NCBI RefSeq assembly: GCF_001753165.1 | Contig: NZ_CP017448.1 | Location: 2,374,462-2,438,461 of the forward strand | From: Acidihalobacter aeolianus | Lineage (GTDB): Bacteria; Pseudomonadota; Gammaproteobacteria; DSM-5130; Acidihalobacteraceae | DNA: 64,000 bases | Direction: 5' to 3' | Part shown: positions 56,301 to 64,000 of the stretch, piece by piece | Numbering within the stretch: position 1 is the first letter of the stretch | Layout of the letters: each line of letters opens with the position of its first letter | The notes under the pieces: model-generated | Databases searched by the model: none | The model's input: the letters and a program-made list of their open reading frames with translations, nothing else | What the model was told of the DNA's origin: nothing | Position numbers and translations under genes: made by a program

Positions 56301-57293
56301 CCAGGCATCACTGCCTGCTGACGCGTGGATATCCGCCCCCTGGAGACGCCAACCGCCAGAAGTCGCCTGCCAGCGGAGGTCGCCACTGAAATCGGTCAAA
56401 CCCGATCCGGCATTGTGCGAACTCATCGCCGCACCCAGGGACAGCCCCTGCACGGCGAGATGGCCGCTTACCCTGGTTGGGCGCCCGTTCGCCCAGACCG
56501 ACCAGATGCGGGCATTGATCTGCCCGTGCAATACGGGCATGCGCGGAAGCCATTGTCTAAGCGGCAGCCCGCTCAGCTGGATGGCCTGCAGATCCAGATA
56601 GGCACGGGCCTCCCAATTGCCGGATACAGCACTACCAGCACGGTGCAGTTCGACTGCGAAGTTAATCTGTCGCCCCACGCGCCCGGGTGGCGCGAAACCG
56701 CCGAATACGGCAATTCCATCGTCCACCGGTCGCGCCGACAGAGTGACGTTGCGAAAGCGATAGTGACCGCCTGCCGGCAGCCCTTGGACCACCAGACTGG
56801 CGTCGCTGACATGATAGGTGATACGCGTCAGCCAGCCCGGCATACCGCCACCGTTGCCGCCTCCCCCCGCTGCGGGTACGGGGAGTGCCAAACCGCGCAA
56901 CGACCAGCGTCCGGCCTGGCTGCGATCTAACACCACACGCACGCCGCGCAGGTCGATTTCTCCCGGCACGAGTTGCCGGCTGATCAAGGAGTTCCAGATG
57001 CCCAGTCGTAATCCGACCTGCCCCAGATTCAAGGCGACCTGATCGGAGGGGCCCATCACGCGCACATTGTCCAGGGTCACCGTGGGCGTGAACCAGTGCC
57101 AGCCGACGGCAATCCCGCCGATACGCACGGGATGGTGCAGCCAATGGCTGGCCACGGCCTCGATCTGCATGCGGTATCCAGGAACCATCGGCAGCATCTG
57201 CCGAGCGACCACGGTGAGTACCGCGGCCAGAATCACCGCCAGCGCGGCGGCGAGCCACAGCGCGCCGAACAGGCGTCTCAATATCCTCGGCAT
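53394..57293 (-). CDS. yhdP: AsmA-family envelope protein YhdP
   Basis: 1299 residues. One N-terminal membrane helix (LWLAAALAVILAAVLTVV), then a very long β-rich periplasmic region with the TIGR02099-type DUF3971 section and an AsmA-like C-terminal end (TGAALFLLDRLLGIGKQINKAAEFRYHVTG). By family YhdP is one of the bridge proteins carrying phospholipid to the outer membrane. Length equals E. coli YhdP closely. It sits immediately downstream of rng, the conserved position. Confidence 0.93.
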   Translation of the reverse strand: MPRILRRLFGALWLAAALAVILAAVLTVVARQMLPMVPGYRMQIEAVASHWLHHPVRIGGIAVGWHWFTPTVTLDNVRVMGPSDQVALNLGQVGLRLGIWNSLISRQLVPGEIDLRGVRVVLDRSQAGRWSLRGLALPVPAAGGGGNGGGMPGWLTRITYHVSDASLVVQGLPAGGHYRFRNVTLSARPVDDGIAVFGGFAPPGRVGRQINFAVELHRAGSAVSGNWEARAYLDLQAIQLSGLPLRQWLPRMPVLHGQINARIWSVWANGRPTRVSGHLAVQGLSLGAAMSSHNAGSGLTDFSGDLRWQATSGGWRLQGADIHASAGSDAWPTDAFDVALSDRNGQRTFSAWAGFLRLQNLTPLLLQLPWVPDAWTDRVAALAPAGELSDLRLHAALPATASPSYALSAGLRDLSLNARDRQPGVAGLSGTLALTNTAGSLVLDSPHLSFDAPAVFAGPLPRMALHGAVYWRRETQGDEVIAPGFTLQNPDLALRGQLGLWLPVGGKPEINLMAHVQRAKVMATSSYLPVKLLHPDLVKWFVNALQGGEVTGGSLLLRGDPTQFPFRNHAGVFELHLDIHDGMLAYFSDWPRLKEMQGTLDLHDLGLKAHITQGTMLTTHLSDVDVDIPDLDNAVLSISGSGDGSLGDVEKFLSYTPLAHGRKALFAQMRSGGHTRFELKLSLPLRVKEMYRWQLQGQAHVTQGTFALTREGFALSAIDGDLAFTQRSLSAHDIKASFRGSPVVLGASTRSDGLATLTLDGHLSVAQLLGPGSVIARYAHGDSDWRAALALPMTSASYRRYGTGLTLVSGLKGVAISLPAPLGKSAGTSKGLVVQLSLTRADEPVFLRYGPDFQGLLQLAGKTGCRHVVRGDLRFAAGAPALPASGVDIEGRLAYFDVDTWRRVLDAMPGSGVDAQCPAGRGLMPQTVNRLHMHFGILDIFGRRLHEVRLDAKRTGKQWAATVAAKEISGKLSVPVALHGGTPLRFDLTQLDLDGATQTSSGSSSEPDPASLPALSGHIGALLVTGRRLRNVSLRTTPTRDGMQIHLAEVDEPHLRARASGSWLREPGGHTLMQIQLEVDSDDAGKALDALNVQAGLAGGQGHLSANLSWPGGPGQLAWGVLDGQARLTLKNGRLEQVNPGQTGRLLGLLNLAALPQRLSLNFGDVFDKGFAFDDMTSRFQIRDGNIYTQDTHISGPAANMSITGRVGMVARDYDAQVSIVPQVQSTVAIAGAVLGGPVTGAALFLLDRLLGIGKQINKAAEFRYHVTGPWDAPKVQAEGDDHPAKPPSERKTPQINPF

Positions 57294-57323
57294 GAGCCTC
57301 GGCCGTTCAACGCATGCAGGCGA

Positions 57324-58802
57324 TCAGAGCGGCACCACATCGAATTGCTCCTGGGTGTAGATCTGCTCCACCTGCAGGCGAATCGGCACGCCGATAAACT
57401 CCTGCAGTTCGGCCAGACTGGCAGACTCTTCGTCCAGCAGCATATCGACCACCTCCTGGGCAGCCAGCACCAGCACCTCGCGCGCATCGAACTGGCGTGA
57501 TTCGCGCAGAATCTCGCGGAACATCTCATAGCACACGGTCTCAGCACTCTTGAGCGAACCGCTCCCACCGCAGGTCGGGCAGGTTTCGCACAGCACGTGC
57601 TCCAGGCTCTCGCGGGTGCGCTTGCGCGTCATCTCGACCAAGCCCAGGCTCGAGACCTCGCACACCTGGCTACGCGCATGATCTCGCTCCAACGCCTTCT
57701 CCAGGGCACGCAGCACCTGGGTGCGATGCGTTTCTTCCTTCATGTCGATGAAGTCGATGATGATGATACCGCCAAGGTTGCGCAGCCGGAGCTGACGCGC
57801 AATCGCCTGCGCCGCCTCGAGATTGGTCTTGAGAATGGTTTCCTCGAGGTTGCGGTGACCGACGAAGGCGCCGGTGTTGACGTCTACGGTGGTCATCGAC
57901 TCGGTCTGGTCGATCACGAGATGTCCGCCGGACTTGAGCTGTACCTTGCGGTCTAAGGCCTTCTGGATCTCGTCCTCGACGCCGTGCAGATCGAAGATCG
58001 GCCGCTCGCCCGCGTAGTGTTCGATGCGTTCGAGCATCTCGGGTACATACCGCCCCGCAAATTCGCTAACCAGCTGCAGCGTTTCCCGCGAATCGACCAG
58101 GATCTGGGCAATCTCCTCATTGGCCAGATCGCGCAGCACGCGCAGGGTCAGCGGCAGATCGGAATAGACCAGTGAACCGGCAGGCGCGCTCCCGGCGCGT
58201 TCGCGAATGGTCTTCCACAGGCGCTGCAGGTAATGGATGTCGCGGCGCAAATCCTCTTCGTCGGCACCCTCGGCGGCGGTACGTACGATAAACCCCTGCG
58301 GTTCCTCGCACAGCGTGCTTAGCGACTGCACCAGATCGCGCAGCCGCTGGCGTTCGGCGTCGTCCTCGATACGTGTGGAGATGCCCACGCTGCTACCTGC
58401 GGGTACGAGCACGAGATAGCGCGAGGGTACACTCAGGTGCGTCGTCAGGCGGGCCCCCTTCGAGCCCAGGGGGTCCTTGGTCACCTGCACCAGCAGATGT
58501 TGCCCCTCCTGCAGCACCGAGGTAATTGCCGACGGCGCGAGCGCTTCGCTGCTCGGCGGCAGATCCTCCTGATGGATGTCACGCAGGTCGGAAGCATGCA
58601 GGAAGGCGGCACGATCGAGGCCGATGTCCACGAAGGCGGCCTCCATGCCGGGCAACACCCGGCTCACCCGCCCCTGATAGATGTTGCCCACCAATCCACG
58701 GCGACGGCTGCGCTCGATGTACACCTCCTGCAACACACCGTTTTCCACCAGCGCGACCCGCGTCTCCTGCGGGGTCACGTTCATCAACAATTCAGAGCTC
58801 AT
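57324..58802 (-). CDS. rng: Ribonuclease G
   Basis: 492 residues. S1-like domain near the N-terminus (VGNIYQGRVSRVLPGMEAAFVD), catalytic domain with Asp-bearing TTVDVNTGAFVGHRNLEETI and IIIDFIDMKEE, and the zinc-link Cys motif CETCPTCGG near residue 405-415. The RNase E long C-terminal scaffold is absent, which distinguishes Rng. It processes 16S rRNA 5' ends. Overlaps maf by ATGA. Confidence 0.96.
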   Translation of the reverse strand: MSSELLMNVTPQETRVALVENGVLQEVYIERSRRRGLVGNIYQGRVSRVLPGMEAAFVDIGLDRAAFLHASDLRDIHQEDLPPSSEALAPSAITSVLQEGQHLLVQVTKDPLGSKGARLTTHLSVPSRYLVLVPAGSSVGISTRIEDDAERQRLRDLVQSLSTLCEEPQGFIVRTAAEGADEEDLRRDIHYLQRLWKTIRERAGSAPAGSLVYSDLPLTLRVLRDLANEEIAQILVDSRETLQLVSEFAGRYVPEMLERIEHYAGERPIFDLHGVEDEIQKALDRKVQLKSGGHLVIDQTESMTTVDVNTGAFVGHRNLEETILKTNLEAAQAIARQLRLRNLGGIIIIDFIDMKEETHRTQVLRALEKALERDHARSQVCEVSSLGLVEMTRKRTRESLEHVLCETCPTCGGSGSLKSAETVCYEMFREILRESRQFDAREVLVLAAQEVVDMLLDEESASLAELQEFIGVPIRLQVEQIYTQEQFDVVPL

Positions 58803-59413
58803 GCAGCGCCGTCCCTCACTTGTCCCCTCGTGAGGGGCGTTCCAATACCGAATTCATGCAGCAATGCCACCGTCTCGTACAGCGGCAACCCCATCACCCC
58901 GGAATAACTGCCGGAAAGATGCGCCACGAAGACTGCGCCCAGACCCTGGATCGCGTAGGCTCCGGCCTTGTCCATGGGTTCGCCGGTAGCGACGTAACGG
59001 GCGATTTCCTCCTCGCCCATGACTCGCAGGCTCACCCTACTCTCGGACAGGACGACCCTCTCCCGCGTTCCCTGTACCAGCGCGACCGCCGAGCAGACCT
59101 GGTGTGTGCGCCCGGAAAGACTCCCCAGCATCGCCGCTGCGGCGGCAGACGACACGGGTTTGCCGAGAATCTCGTCGTCCAGCAAGACCGTGGTATCCGC
59201 ACCCAACGCCGCCAGTTCTCCGTTGTTGCGTGCCCAACCTGCACGCGCCTTGTCCATGGCGACCCGCCTCACGTAATCCGCTGGCCGTTCGCCTGGACGA
59301 GGCGTTTCGTCGACATCCACGGGTTCGACACGGTAGGACACGCCGATCTGATCGAGCAATTCGCGCCGTCGTGGCGAGGCGGACGCCAGCAGAAGGCGGG
59401 CATCGAACACCAT
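58799..59413 (-). CDS. maf: Maf-family nucleoside triphosphate pyrophosphatase
   Basis: 204 residues. N-terminal LLLASASPRRRELL and the catalytic Asp in LGADTTVLLDDEILGKP are typical; residue pattern fits dTTP/UTP-type YhdE. It hydrolyses canonical or modified nucleotides. ATG chosen over an adjacent GTG one codon upstream; neither has a strong ribosome site. Overlaps rng by 4 nt. Confidence 0.93.
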   Translation of the reverse strand: MVFDARLLLASASPRRRELLDQIGVSYRVEPVDVDETPRPGERPADYVRRVAMDKARAGWARNNGELAALGADTTVLLDDEILGKPVSSAAAAAMLGSLSGRTHQVCSAVALVQGTRERVVLSESRVSLRVMGEEEIARYVATGEPMDKAGAYAIQGLGAVFVAHLSGSYSGVMGLPLYETVALLHEFGIGTPLTRGQVRDGAA

Positions 59414-59539
59414 CACGACCCGACACCCGCGACGACAGCGGAGGCGGACCCGGCTCTCCAGGTCGACATGTTTCGATCAGTGAGCATCCCGACCTCTGGT
59501 TCGCAGTGGACGGCCGGCAATGCCGGCAGCCGCCCGTTT

Positions 59540-60010
59540 TTAGTCTCTATGATACGGGTGGTGGTTGATGATACTCGACGCACGGTAGAGCTGCTCGGCC
59601 ACGATGACCCGCACCAGAGGATGCGGAAAGGTCAGCGCTGACAACGACCAGAGCAGTTCAGCCTCGGCGCGTGCCGCGTCGGTCAGTCCCTCCGGACCGC
59701 CAACCCACAGGGCAACGTCGCGCCCGTCCTGCAACCAGCCCGACAGGCGCACCGCCAATTTCGGGGTATCGAACTGTCGGCCACGGGCATCCAGCGCAAC
59801 GATGCGGGCGCCGCGCGGCGTGGCGGCGCGCAGGCGTTCCGCCTCGCGCTCGGCGATCCGCACGAGATCGGCCTTGCGCCCACGCTTCTCCGCAGCCACC
59901 TCGACGAGCTGCAGCGTCGACTCCGGCGGCATGCGGCCCGCGTACTCGCGGTAGGCTGCCTCGACCCAGCCGGGCATCCGCTGCCCGACGGCGATCAGAT
60001 GGATACGCAC
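59540..60010 (-). CDS. rlmH: 23S rRNA (pseudouridine1915-N3)-methyltransferase RlmH
   Basis: 156 residues, SPOUT-class knotted methyltransferase. Conserved WVGGPEGL, LTFPHPLVRVIVAEQLYRA and the C-terminal HHPYHR motif are diagnostic. Acts on the 70S ribosome. Separated from maf by 126 nt containing only weak palindromic structure. Confidence 0.97.
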   Translation of the reverse strand: MRIHLIAVGQRMPGWVEAAYREYAGRMPPESTLQLVEVAAEKRGRKADLVRIAEREAERLRAATPRGARIVALDARGRQFDTPKLAVRLSGWLQDGRDVALWVGGPEGLTDAARAEAELLWSLSALTFPHPLVRVIVAEQLYRASSIINHHPYHRD

Positions 60011-60025
60011 CGCAAGTGCCGCCGC

Positions 60026-60403
60026 TCAGCTCCGGCCCTGGCTCGATTCGGCCGGCTCCTCGACATCCGCGACCCAAAGTTTCTCCAGGTTGTAAAAGTC
60101 GCGGACGCGGGGCAGCATGACATGAACGACCATGTCGTCCAGGTCGATCAGCGCCCACTCACCCTCACGCTCGCCCTCACTGCCGCGCACACTGAAACCG
60201 GCCTCCTTGGCGCAGCGCGCCACGTTGCCGGCCAGCGCCCTCACATGCCGGTCCGAGGTGCCGGTGGCGATGATCATCAGATCCATCAGCGGCGACTTGC
60301 CGCGCAGATCGACGGTGCGGATGTCCTGGGCCTTGAGGTCTTCGAGCGCCGTGATGGCGACGCGGTGCAGTTTTTCGACGGCTTCGTCCTGTAGCGGTTT
60401 CAT
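60026..60403 (-). CDS. rsfS: Ribosomal silencing factor RsfS
   Basis: 125 residues. DUF143/Iojap fold: [25 protein letters not shown] and the C-terminal [24 protein letters not shown]. Binds L14 and blocks subunit joining in starvation. Start overlaps the nadD stop by ATGA and is 15 nt upstream of rlmH, the classic nadD-rsfS-rlmH operon. Confidence 0.97.
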   Translation of the reverse strand: MKPLQDEAVEKLHRVAITALEDLKAQDIRTVDLRGKSPLMDLMIIATGTSDRHVRALAGNVARCAKEAGFSVRGSEGEREGEWALIDLDDMVVHVMLPRVRDFYNLEKLWVADVEEPAESSQGRS

Positions 60404-61068
60404 GTCACTCCCGGGTCGGTGAGCGCGCGTTGCGGCTCCCGACCGTATAGTCCTTGTTTGCGGATGGCATCGAGGACGGCATCCGGCATGAGAAAACGCG
60501 GGCTTCTGCCCTGCCGCAGGCGCTCGCGGATGGCGGTCGCCGAGATCGCAAGCTGAGTCACCTCGACCCAGATCACGCGCCCTGCCGGTGCGGCACTCAG
60601 GTCCGCCGGATTTTCGGTCAGGCGATCCCCCAGCAGCGCCGCCAGCGGCGGTGCGATCACGGGCGTTTCCCCCGGACGGCGCGCCACGGCGATATGCGTA
60701 AGCCCCAGCAGATCGCCGGCACGGTGCCAGCTCGGCAGGCCGGCAAAGGCGTCGGCGCCCACGATCAGGCAGAACGGCCTCTGCTCGCCGTACTCCTCGC
60801 GCAGCGAACGCAGCGTGTCGTAGGTATACGATGGCCCGTCACGTGTCAGCTCGCGCCGGTCGAGCACGAAACCCGGCTCGCCTGCGAGGGCAATGGCGGT
60901 CAGCGCCGCACGCGTCTTCGCATCGGCTCCAGGCCGGCCTCGATGCGGCGGCTCGCCGCAGGGAAGGAAGCGCACCTCGTCGAGACCGAGCGCTTCGCGC
61001 ATTTCCAGTGCGACGCGCAGGTGCCCGTAATGAATCGGGTCGAAGGTTCCGCCCAGCAGCCCGATCAC
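60400..61068 (-). CDS. nadD: Nicotinate-nucleotide adenylyltransferase
   Basis: 222 residues. Nucleotidyl transferase signature [12 protein letters not shown] at the N-terminus and the [10 protein letters not shown] motif near the C-terminus. Makes nicotinic acid adenine dinucleotide for NAD. GTG start chosen: CGGAG lies 6 nt upstream and it avoids overlapping proA; an ATG 39 nt further upstream would overlap proA by 20 nt. Confidence 0.94.
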   Translation of the reverse strand: MIGLLGGTFDPIHYGHLRVALEMREALGLDEVRFLPCGEPPHRGRPGADAKTRAALTAIALAGEPGFVLDRRELTRDGPSYTYDTLRSLREEYGEQRPFCLIVGADAFAGLPSWHRAGDLLGLTHIAVARRPGETPVIAPPLAALLGDRLTENPADLSAAPAGRVIWVEVTQLAISATAIRERLRQGRSPRFLMPDAVLDAIRKQGLYGREPQRALTDPGVT

Positions 61069-61087
61069 GTGCGACTCCGCAGGTACA

Positions 61088-62371
61088 CTAGCGACGCACC
61101 TGTCCATCTCCCAGCACGATGTATTTCTGGCTGGTCAGGCCTTCGAGCCCGACCGGGCCGCGGGCGTGGAGCTTGTCGGTCGAGATGCCGATCTCGGCTC
61201 CCAGTCCGTACTCGAAGCCATCGGCCAGACGGGTCGAGGCGTTCACCATCACCGAACTCGAATCGACTTCGCGCAGAAAACGCCGCGCCCGAGCGTAGTC
61301 CTGGGTCAGGATGCTGTCGGTATGGTGCGAACCGTAGGTGTTGATATGGTCGATCGCCTCGTCCAGCCCGTCCACCACACGGATGGACAACACCGGCGCC
61401 AGGTATTCGGTATGCCAGTCCGCCTCGCTGGCAGGCTCGATGCGGGGCAGCACCTCGCGCGTGCGCGCGCAGCCCTTGAGGCGCACGCCGACCTCGGCAT
61501 AGCGCGCGGCGAGCGGCGGCAGGATGTCGGCCGCACGCGAGGCACAGACCAGCAGGGTTTCCATGGTGTTGCAGGTGCCGTAGCGCTGGGTCTTGGCGTT
61601 GACGGCGACCGTCAGCGTCATCTCGGTCTCGGCGCTGTCGTCGACGTAGACGTGGCACACGCCGTCGAGGTGCTTGATCACCGGGATCAGCGATTCGCGG
61701 CTGACCCGTTCGATCAGGCTTTTGCCGCCGCGCGGCACGATCACGTCGACGCTGTCCTTCATGCGCAGCAGTTCGCCCACCGCTGCGCGGTCGGCCGTCT
61801 CGACCACCTGCACCGCATCCTCCGGCAGGCCGGCGGCGGCAAGACCCGTGCGGATGCAGACGGCAATGGCCTGATTCGAGTGCAGGGCCTCGGAACCGCC
61901 GCGCAGGATCGAGGCGTTGCCCGACTTGAGGCACAGGGCCGCGGCGTCCACGGTCACGTTGGGCCGCGATTCGTAGATGATACCGATCACGCCCAGCGGC
62001 ACGCGCATGCGTCCGACCTGAATGCCGCTCGGCAGATACTTGAGATCCTCGATCGCGCCCACCGGATCGGCCAGACCCACGATCTGGCGCAGGCCCTCGG
62101 CCATGCTCGCGATGCGCACGTCGGTCAGCTCGAGGCGATCCAGCATCGCCGGTTCGAGACCGCGTGCACGCCCGGCCTCGAGATCGCGGGCATTCTCGGT
62201 CTTGAGCTGCGGAACAGCCGCCTCGATGGCCTCCGCGATCACGCTCAGGGCGCGGTTCTTGGCATCGGTCTCGGCACGCGCCAGGGCGCGTGCGGCGATG
62301 CGCGCGCGCTGGCCGACCTCGGCCATGTAGACCGACACCGCGGATTCCGCTGCGCTTTTGCTTGCACTCAT
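61088..62371 (-). CDS. proA: Glutamate-5-semialdehyde (gamma-glutamyl phosphate) reductase
   Basis: 427 residues. NADPH-dependent aldehyde dehydrogenase-like enzyme of proline synthesis. The catalytic Cys lies in [44 protein letters not shown] is the conserved N-terminal family region. ATG with GAGG 8 nt upstream. proB is not in the window. Confidence 0.97.
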   Translation of the reverse strand: MSASKSAAESAVSVYMAEVGQRARIAARALARAETDAKNRALSVIAEAIEAAVPQLKTENARDLEAGRARGLEPAMLDRLELTDVRIASMAEGLRQIVGLADPVGAIEDLKYLPSGIQVGRMRVPLGVIGIIYESRPNVTVDAAALCLKSGNASILRGGSEALHSNQAIAVCIRTGLAAAGLPEDAVQVVETADRAAVGELLRMKDSVDVIVPRGGKSLIERVSRESLIPVIKHLDGVCHVYVDDSAETEMTLTVAVNAKTQRYGTCNTMETLLVCASRAADILPPLAARYAEVGVRLKGCARTREVLPRIEPASEADWHTEYLAPVLSIRVVDGLDEAIDHINTYGSHHTDSILTQDYARARRFLREVDSSSVMVNASTRLADGFEYGLGAEIGISTDKLHARGPVGLEGLTSQKYIVLGDGQVRR

Positions 62372-62389
62372 GACGACCACCTCAACAGG

Positions 62390-63430
62390 CTAGAGCAGAA
62401 CCCGCCCGGTTTCCGCGGCGAGCCCCCAGGCCGGCGGGAACAGGGACTGCCCGCCCAGCACGAAGGCCAATTGTAACAATTCGTCCCATGGATCGCCCGT
62501 GGACTGTCCCTTGACCACGCGGTCCGCCCGCGCGGCCAGCACGACCAGCAGGCCTGCACGCCCGCCGCGCCAGCGTTCGGCGGCACGCTCCACCGGTTTG
62601 CGTCGCTGCGGCGGGATACCTCGCCACAAGGCATCCGCCGGCGCACCCGAAGCCAGGCGCGCCAGCAGACGGGCTTCGCGGGCCAGCGCCCAGGCCACCA
62701 GCGTGGGCTCGACACCCTCCGCGCGCAACCCATCGAGTATCTGCGCCACGCGCCCTCCGGCCCCTGCGCGTACGGCCTCGGCCAGATCGTTGACGTCATA
62801 GCGGGCGCTGCCGGTCACCGCCTCCAGGACCTCGTTCTCGCCCAGCCGCCCGTCGGGAAAGAGCAGGGCCAGCTTGGCGATTTCCTGGGCCGCGGCGAGC
62901 AGGTTGCCCTCCGTGCGTTCCAGCAACAGTGCGACGGCCGCATCGTCCGCCGTCACGCCCTGCGCCTGCAGGCGCCGCTGCAGCCAGCCGCGCATCTCCG
63001 CCGGAGTCAGCGGCCAGACCGCGATCCAGCAGCCCACTCGCTCCAACGCCTTGACCCACGCCGACGCGCCGGCCGCCTTGTCCAGGCGAGCCGACTGGAT
63101 CAGCAGCACCGTATCCGGCGGCGGATCCTTGAGATAGTCGGTCAGCACCGCACCGCCGGCCTTGCCCGGTTTGGCCGTGCCCAGACGCAGTTCGAGCAGA
63201 CGGCGCTCGGCGAACAGGGAGGTCGAAGCGGCCTCGGCCGCCAGCGCAGGCCAGTCGAAGCCGGTCTCGACGGTCAGCACCACGCGTTCCGCATAGCCCT
63301 GCTCGCGTGCGACGGCACGGATGTGGTCGGCCGCCTCCATGATCTGCAGGGGTTCGTCCCCGCTGATCAGATAGGCGGGTTTCAGCCCGCCTTTGAGTTC
63401 GGCATCGAGCTGCGCAGGCTTGAGCGCCAT
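62390..63430 (-). CDS. holA: DNA polymerase III delta subunit
   Basis: 346 residues. Opens the beta clamp in the clamp loader. N-terminal GLKPAYLISGDEPLQIMEAAD and a central FAERRLLELRL stretch fit HolA; overall low conservation but correct size and place next to lptE. Starts 2 nt after the lptE stop. Confidence 0.93.
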   Translation of the reverse strand: MALKPAQLDAELKGGLKPAYLISGDEPLQIMEAADHIRAVAREQGYAERVVLTVETGFDWPALAAEAASTSLFAERRLLELRLGTAKPGKAGGAVLTDYLKDPPPDTVLLIQSARLDKAAGASAWVKALERVGCWIAVWPLTPAEMRGWLQRRLQAQGVTADDAAVALLLERTEGNLLAAAQEIAKLALLFPDGRLGENEVLEAVTGSARYDVNDLAEAVRAGAGGRVAQILDGLRAEGVEPTLVAWALAREARLLARLASGAPADALWRGIPPQRRKPVERAAERWRGGRAGLLVVLAARADRVVKGQSTGDPWDELLQLAFVLGGQSLFPPAWGLAAETGRVLL

Positions 63431-63432
63431 GC

Positions 63433-63948
63433 TTAAGGCCGTCCTGCCTGCGCCTGCAGGCGCAGCAGGGCCAGATTGGCCAGCTCGCGCGCGGAACTGC
63501 GTGTCAACAGATCGACTTCCGCGCCCTGGCTTTGCAGCTGCGTGGTACTCAGGCTGTACTGCCTTTCGACGGAAAGCGTCTGCGGCGGCAGTTTCCAGCT
63601 GCCGTCGATAGCTGCCGCCGAGAACCGCAGCGTGGTCGTCAGGGCATAGCTGGTGGCCTGGTTGAGCACGCTCACGGTGAGTGCTCGCTGTGAGGTACCG
63701 ACCGATAGCACGGTCAGCACTGCAGTGGCCTGATTACGGTTATCGACCAGGGTCACCCCGTTGGCGCTCAGGGCCTGTTTGAGAGCACGCGCCACTGGCC
63801 CCGCCCCGGCCTGATTGATGAAAAAAGTGCGCCCGAGTGCCGGCGGCAACTCGGCCTGCCCGCGCAGATGGAAACCGCAGCCGGCGAGCGCCAACGCCAG
63901 CGCGACGACGCACAACGTCCTCGCGAGGAGTCCGCGCCCGACATTCAT
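63433..63948 (-). CDS. lptE: LPS-assembly lipoprotein LptE
   Basis: 171 residues. Signal peptide with lipobox ALAGC (Cys24), then GFHLRGQAELP, the LptE/RlpB signature. It plugs LptD in the outer membrane for LPS insertion. Start overlaps the leuS stop by ATGA. Confidence 0.95.
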   Translation of the reverse strand: MNVGRGLLARTLCVVALALALAGCGFHLRGQAELPPALGRTFFINQAGAGPVARALKQALSANGVTLVDNRNQATAVLTVLSVGTSQRALTVSVLNQATSYALTTTLRFSAAAIDGSWKLPPQTLSVERQYSLSTTQLQSQGAEVDLLTRSSARELANLALLRLQAQAGRP

Positions 63949-64000
63949 CCGACGACCACGTTCACCAGCCGGCCGGGTACGACAATAATCTTGCGCACCG
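63945..64000 (-). CDS. leuS: Leucyl-tRNA synthetase, C-terminal end only
   Basis: Only the last 17 codons and stop lie inside the window (reading VRKIIVVPGRLVNVVVG); the rest continues off the right end. The V(R/K)K-I-VPG-LVN-VV pattern matches the LeuS C-terminus, and leuS before lptE-holA is the standard order. Confidence 0.9.
   Translation of the reverse strand, partial: VRKIIVVPGRLVNVVVG

Noticed and set aside
59513-59541. GCCGGC-AAT-GCCGGC hairpin and plus-strand T-run between maf and rlmH
   Set aside because: The T-run is on the plus strand, where no gene ends; on the minus strand there is no U-tract, so not a terminator for rlmH.

Overview
The window looks like a chromosomal segment of a GC-rich gammaproteobacterium. 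The evidence is gene content and order: leuS-lptE-holA-proA-nadD-rsfS-rlmH, then maf-rng-yhdP-nitrilase-tldD; rpsP-rimM-trmD-rplS beside ffh-ypjD-CNNM/CorC; and bamC-dapA-gcvR-bcp. The ehuBCDA-type ectoine importer and a rubrerythrin/Fe-S oxidoreductase/DUF3501 cluster suggest a Chromatiales/Ectothiorhodospiraceae-like relative, perhaps salt- or acid-exposed. That placement is inference from gene content; no rRNA gene is present to test it. I saw no tRNA, rRNA, CRISPR array, insertion sequence or prophage.

Layout. 1-5.3 kb (minus): TPR protein, rplS-trmD-rimM-rpsP and ffh. 5.4-9.0 kb (plus): ypjD, a CNNM/CBS membrane protein and radA. 9.0-11.6 kb (minus): DUF3501, Fe-S oxidoreductase and rubrerythrin, the last behind a strong promoter carrying a 17-nt perfect palindrome. 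11.7-16.1 kb (plus): xseB-ispA-dxs-queD-folE2 (isoprenoid and pterin/deazapurine supply), closed by a 16-bp-stem terminator. 16.1-18.8 kb (minus): an enlarged three-domain BamC and dapA. 18.9-21.4 kb (plus): gcvR-like, bcp, PIN-PhoH. 21.4-24.6 kb (minus): LysR regulator, inactive-looking class-I amidotransferase, a 128-aa unknown and an AI-2E permease in tandem. 24.7-31.2 kb: TM2-like membrane protein (plus), then a tripartite RND efflux operon (minus) under an A+T-rich promoter region with an inverted repeat. 31.6-34.2 kb (plus): DUF4124, MIF-family protein, proS.

34.2-37.1 kb (minus): acylphosphatase, YihY, a LysM lipoprotein and a DUF4398 lipoprotein. 37.2-38.2 kb (plus): arsC-wrbA. 38.2-41.3 kb (minus): hda, a second AI-2E permease, DUF2066, divergent from purM-purN-DUF3108-lpd-like-small ORF-ehuBCDA (41.4-48.6 kb, plus). 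48.6-64 kb (minus): an almost unbroken housekeeping run with PmbA/TldD, nitrilase, YhdP, RNase G, Maf, RlmH, RsfS, NadD, ProA, HolA, LptE and the last 17 codons of leuS.

Most of the window is ordinary core genome with tightly coupled genes (many 4-nt ATGA/GTGA overlaps). The least explained parts are the rubrerythrin cluster and its operator, the LysR/pseudo-amidotransferase/AI-2E set, the three-domain BamC, the efflux operon promoter region, and small unknown genes around pmbA/tldD and before ehuB. No strikingly new multi-gene system is proven here; the rubrerythrin cluster and the pseudo-amidotransferase set are the best candidates.
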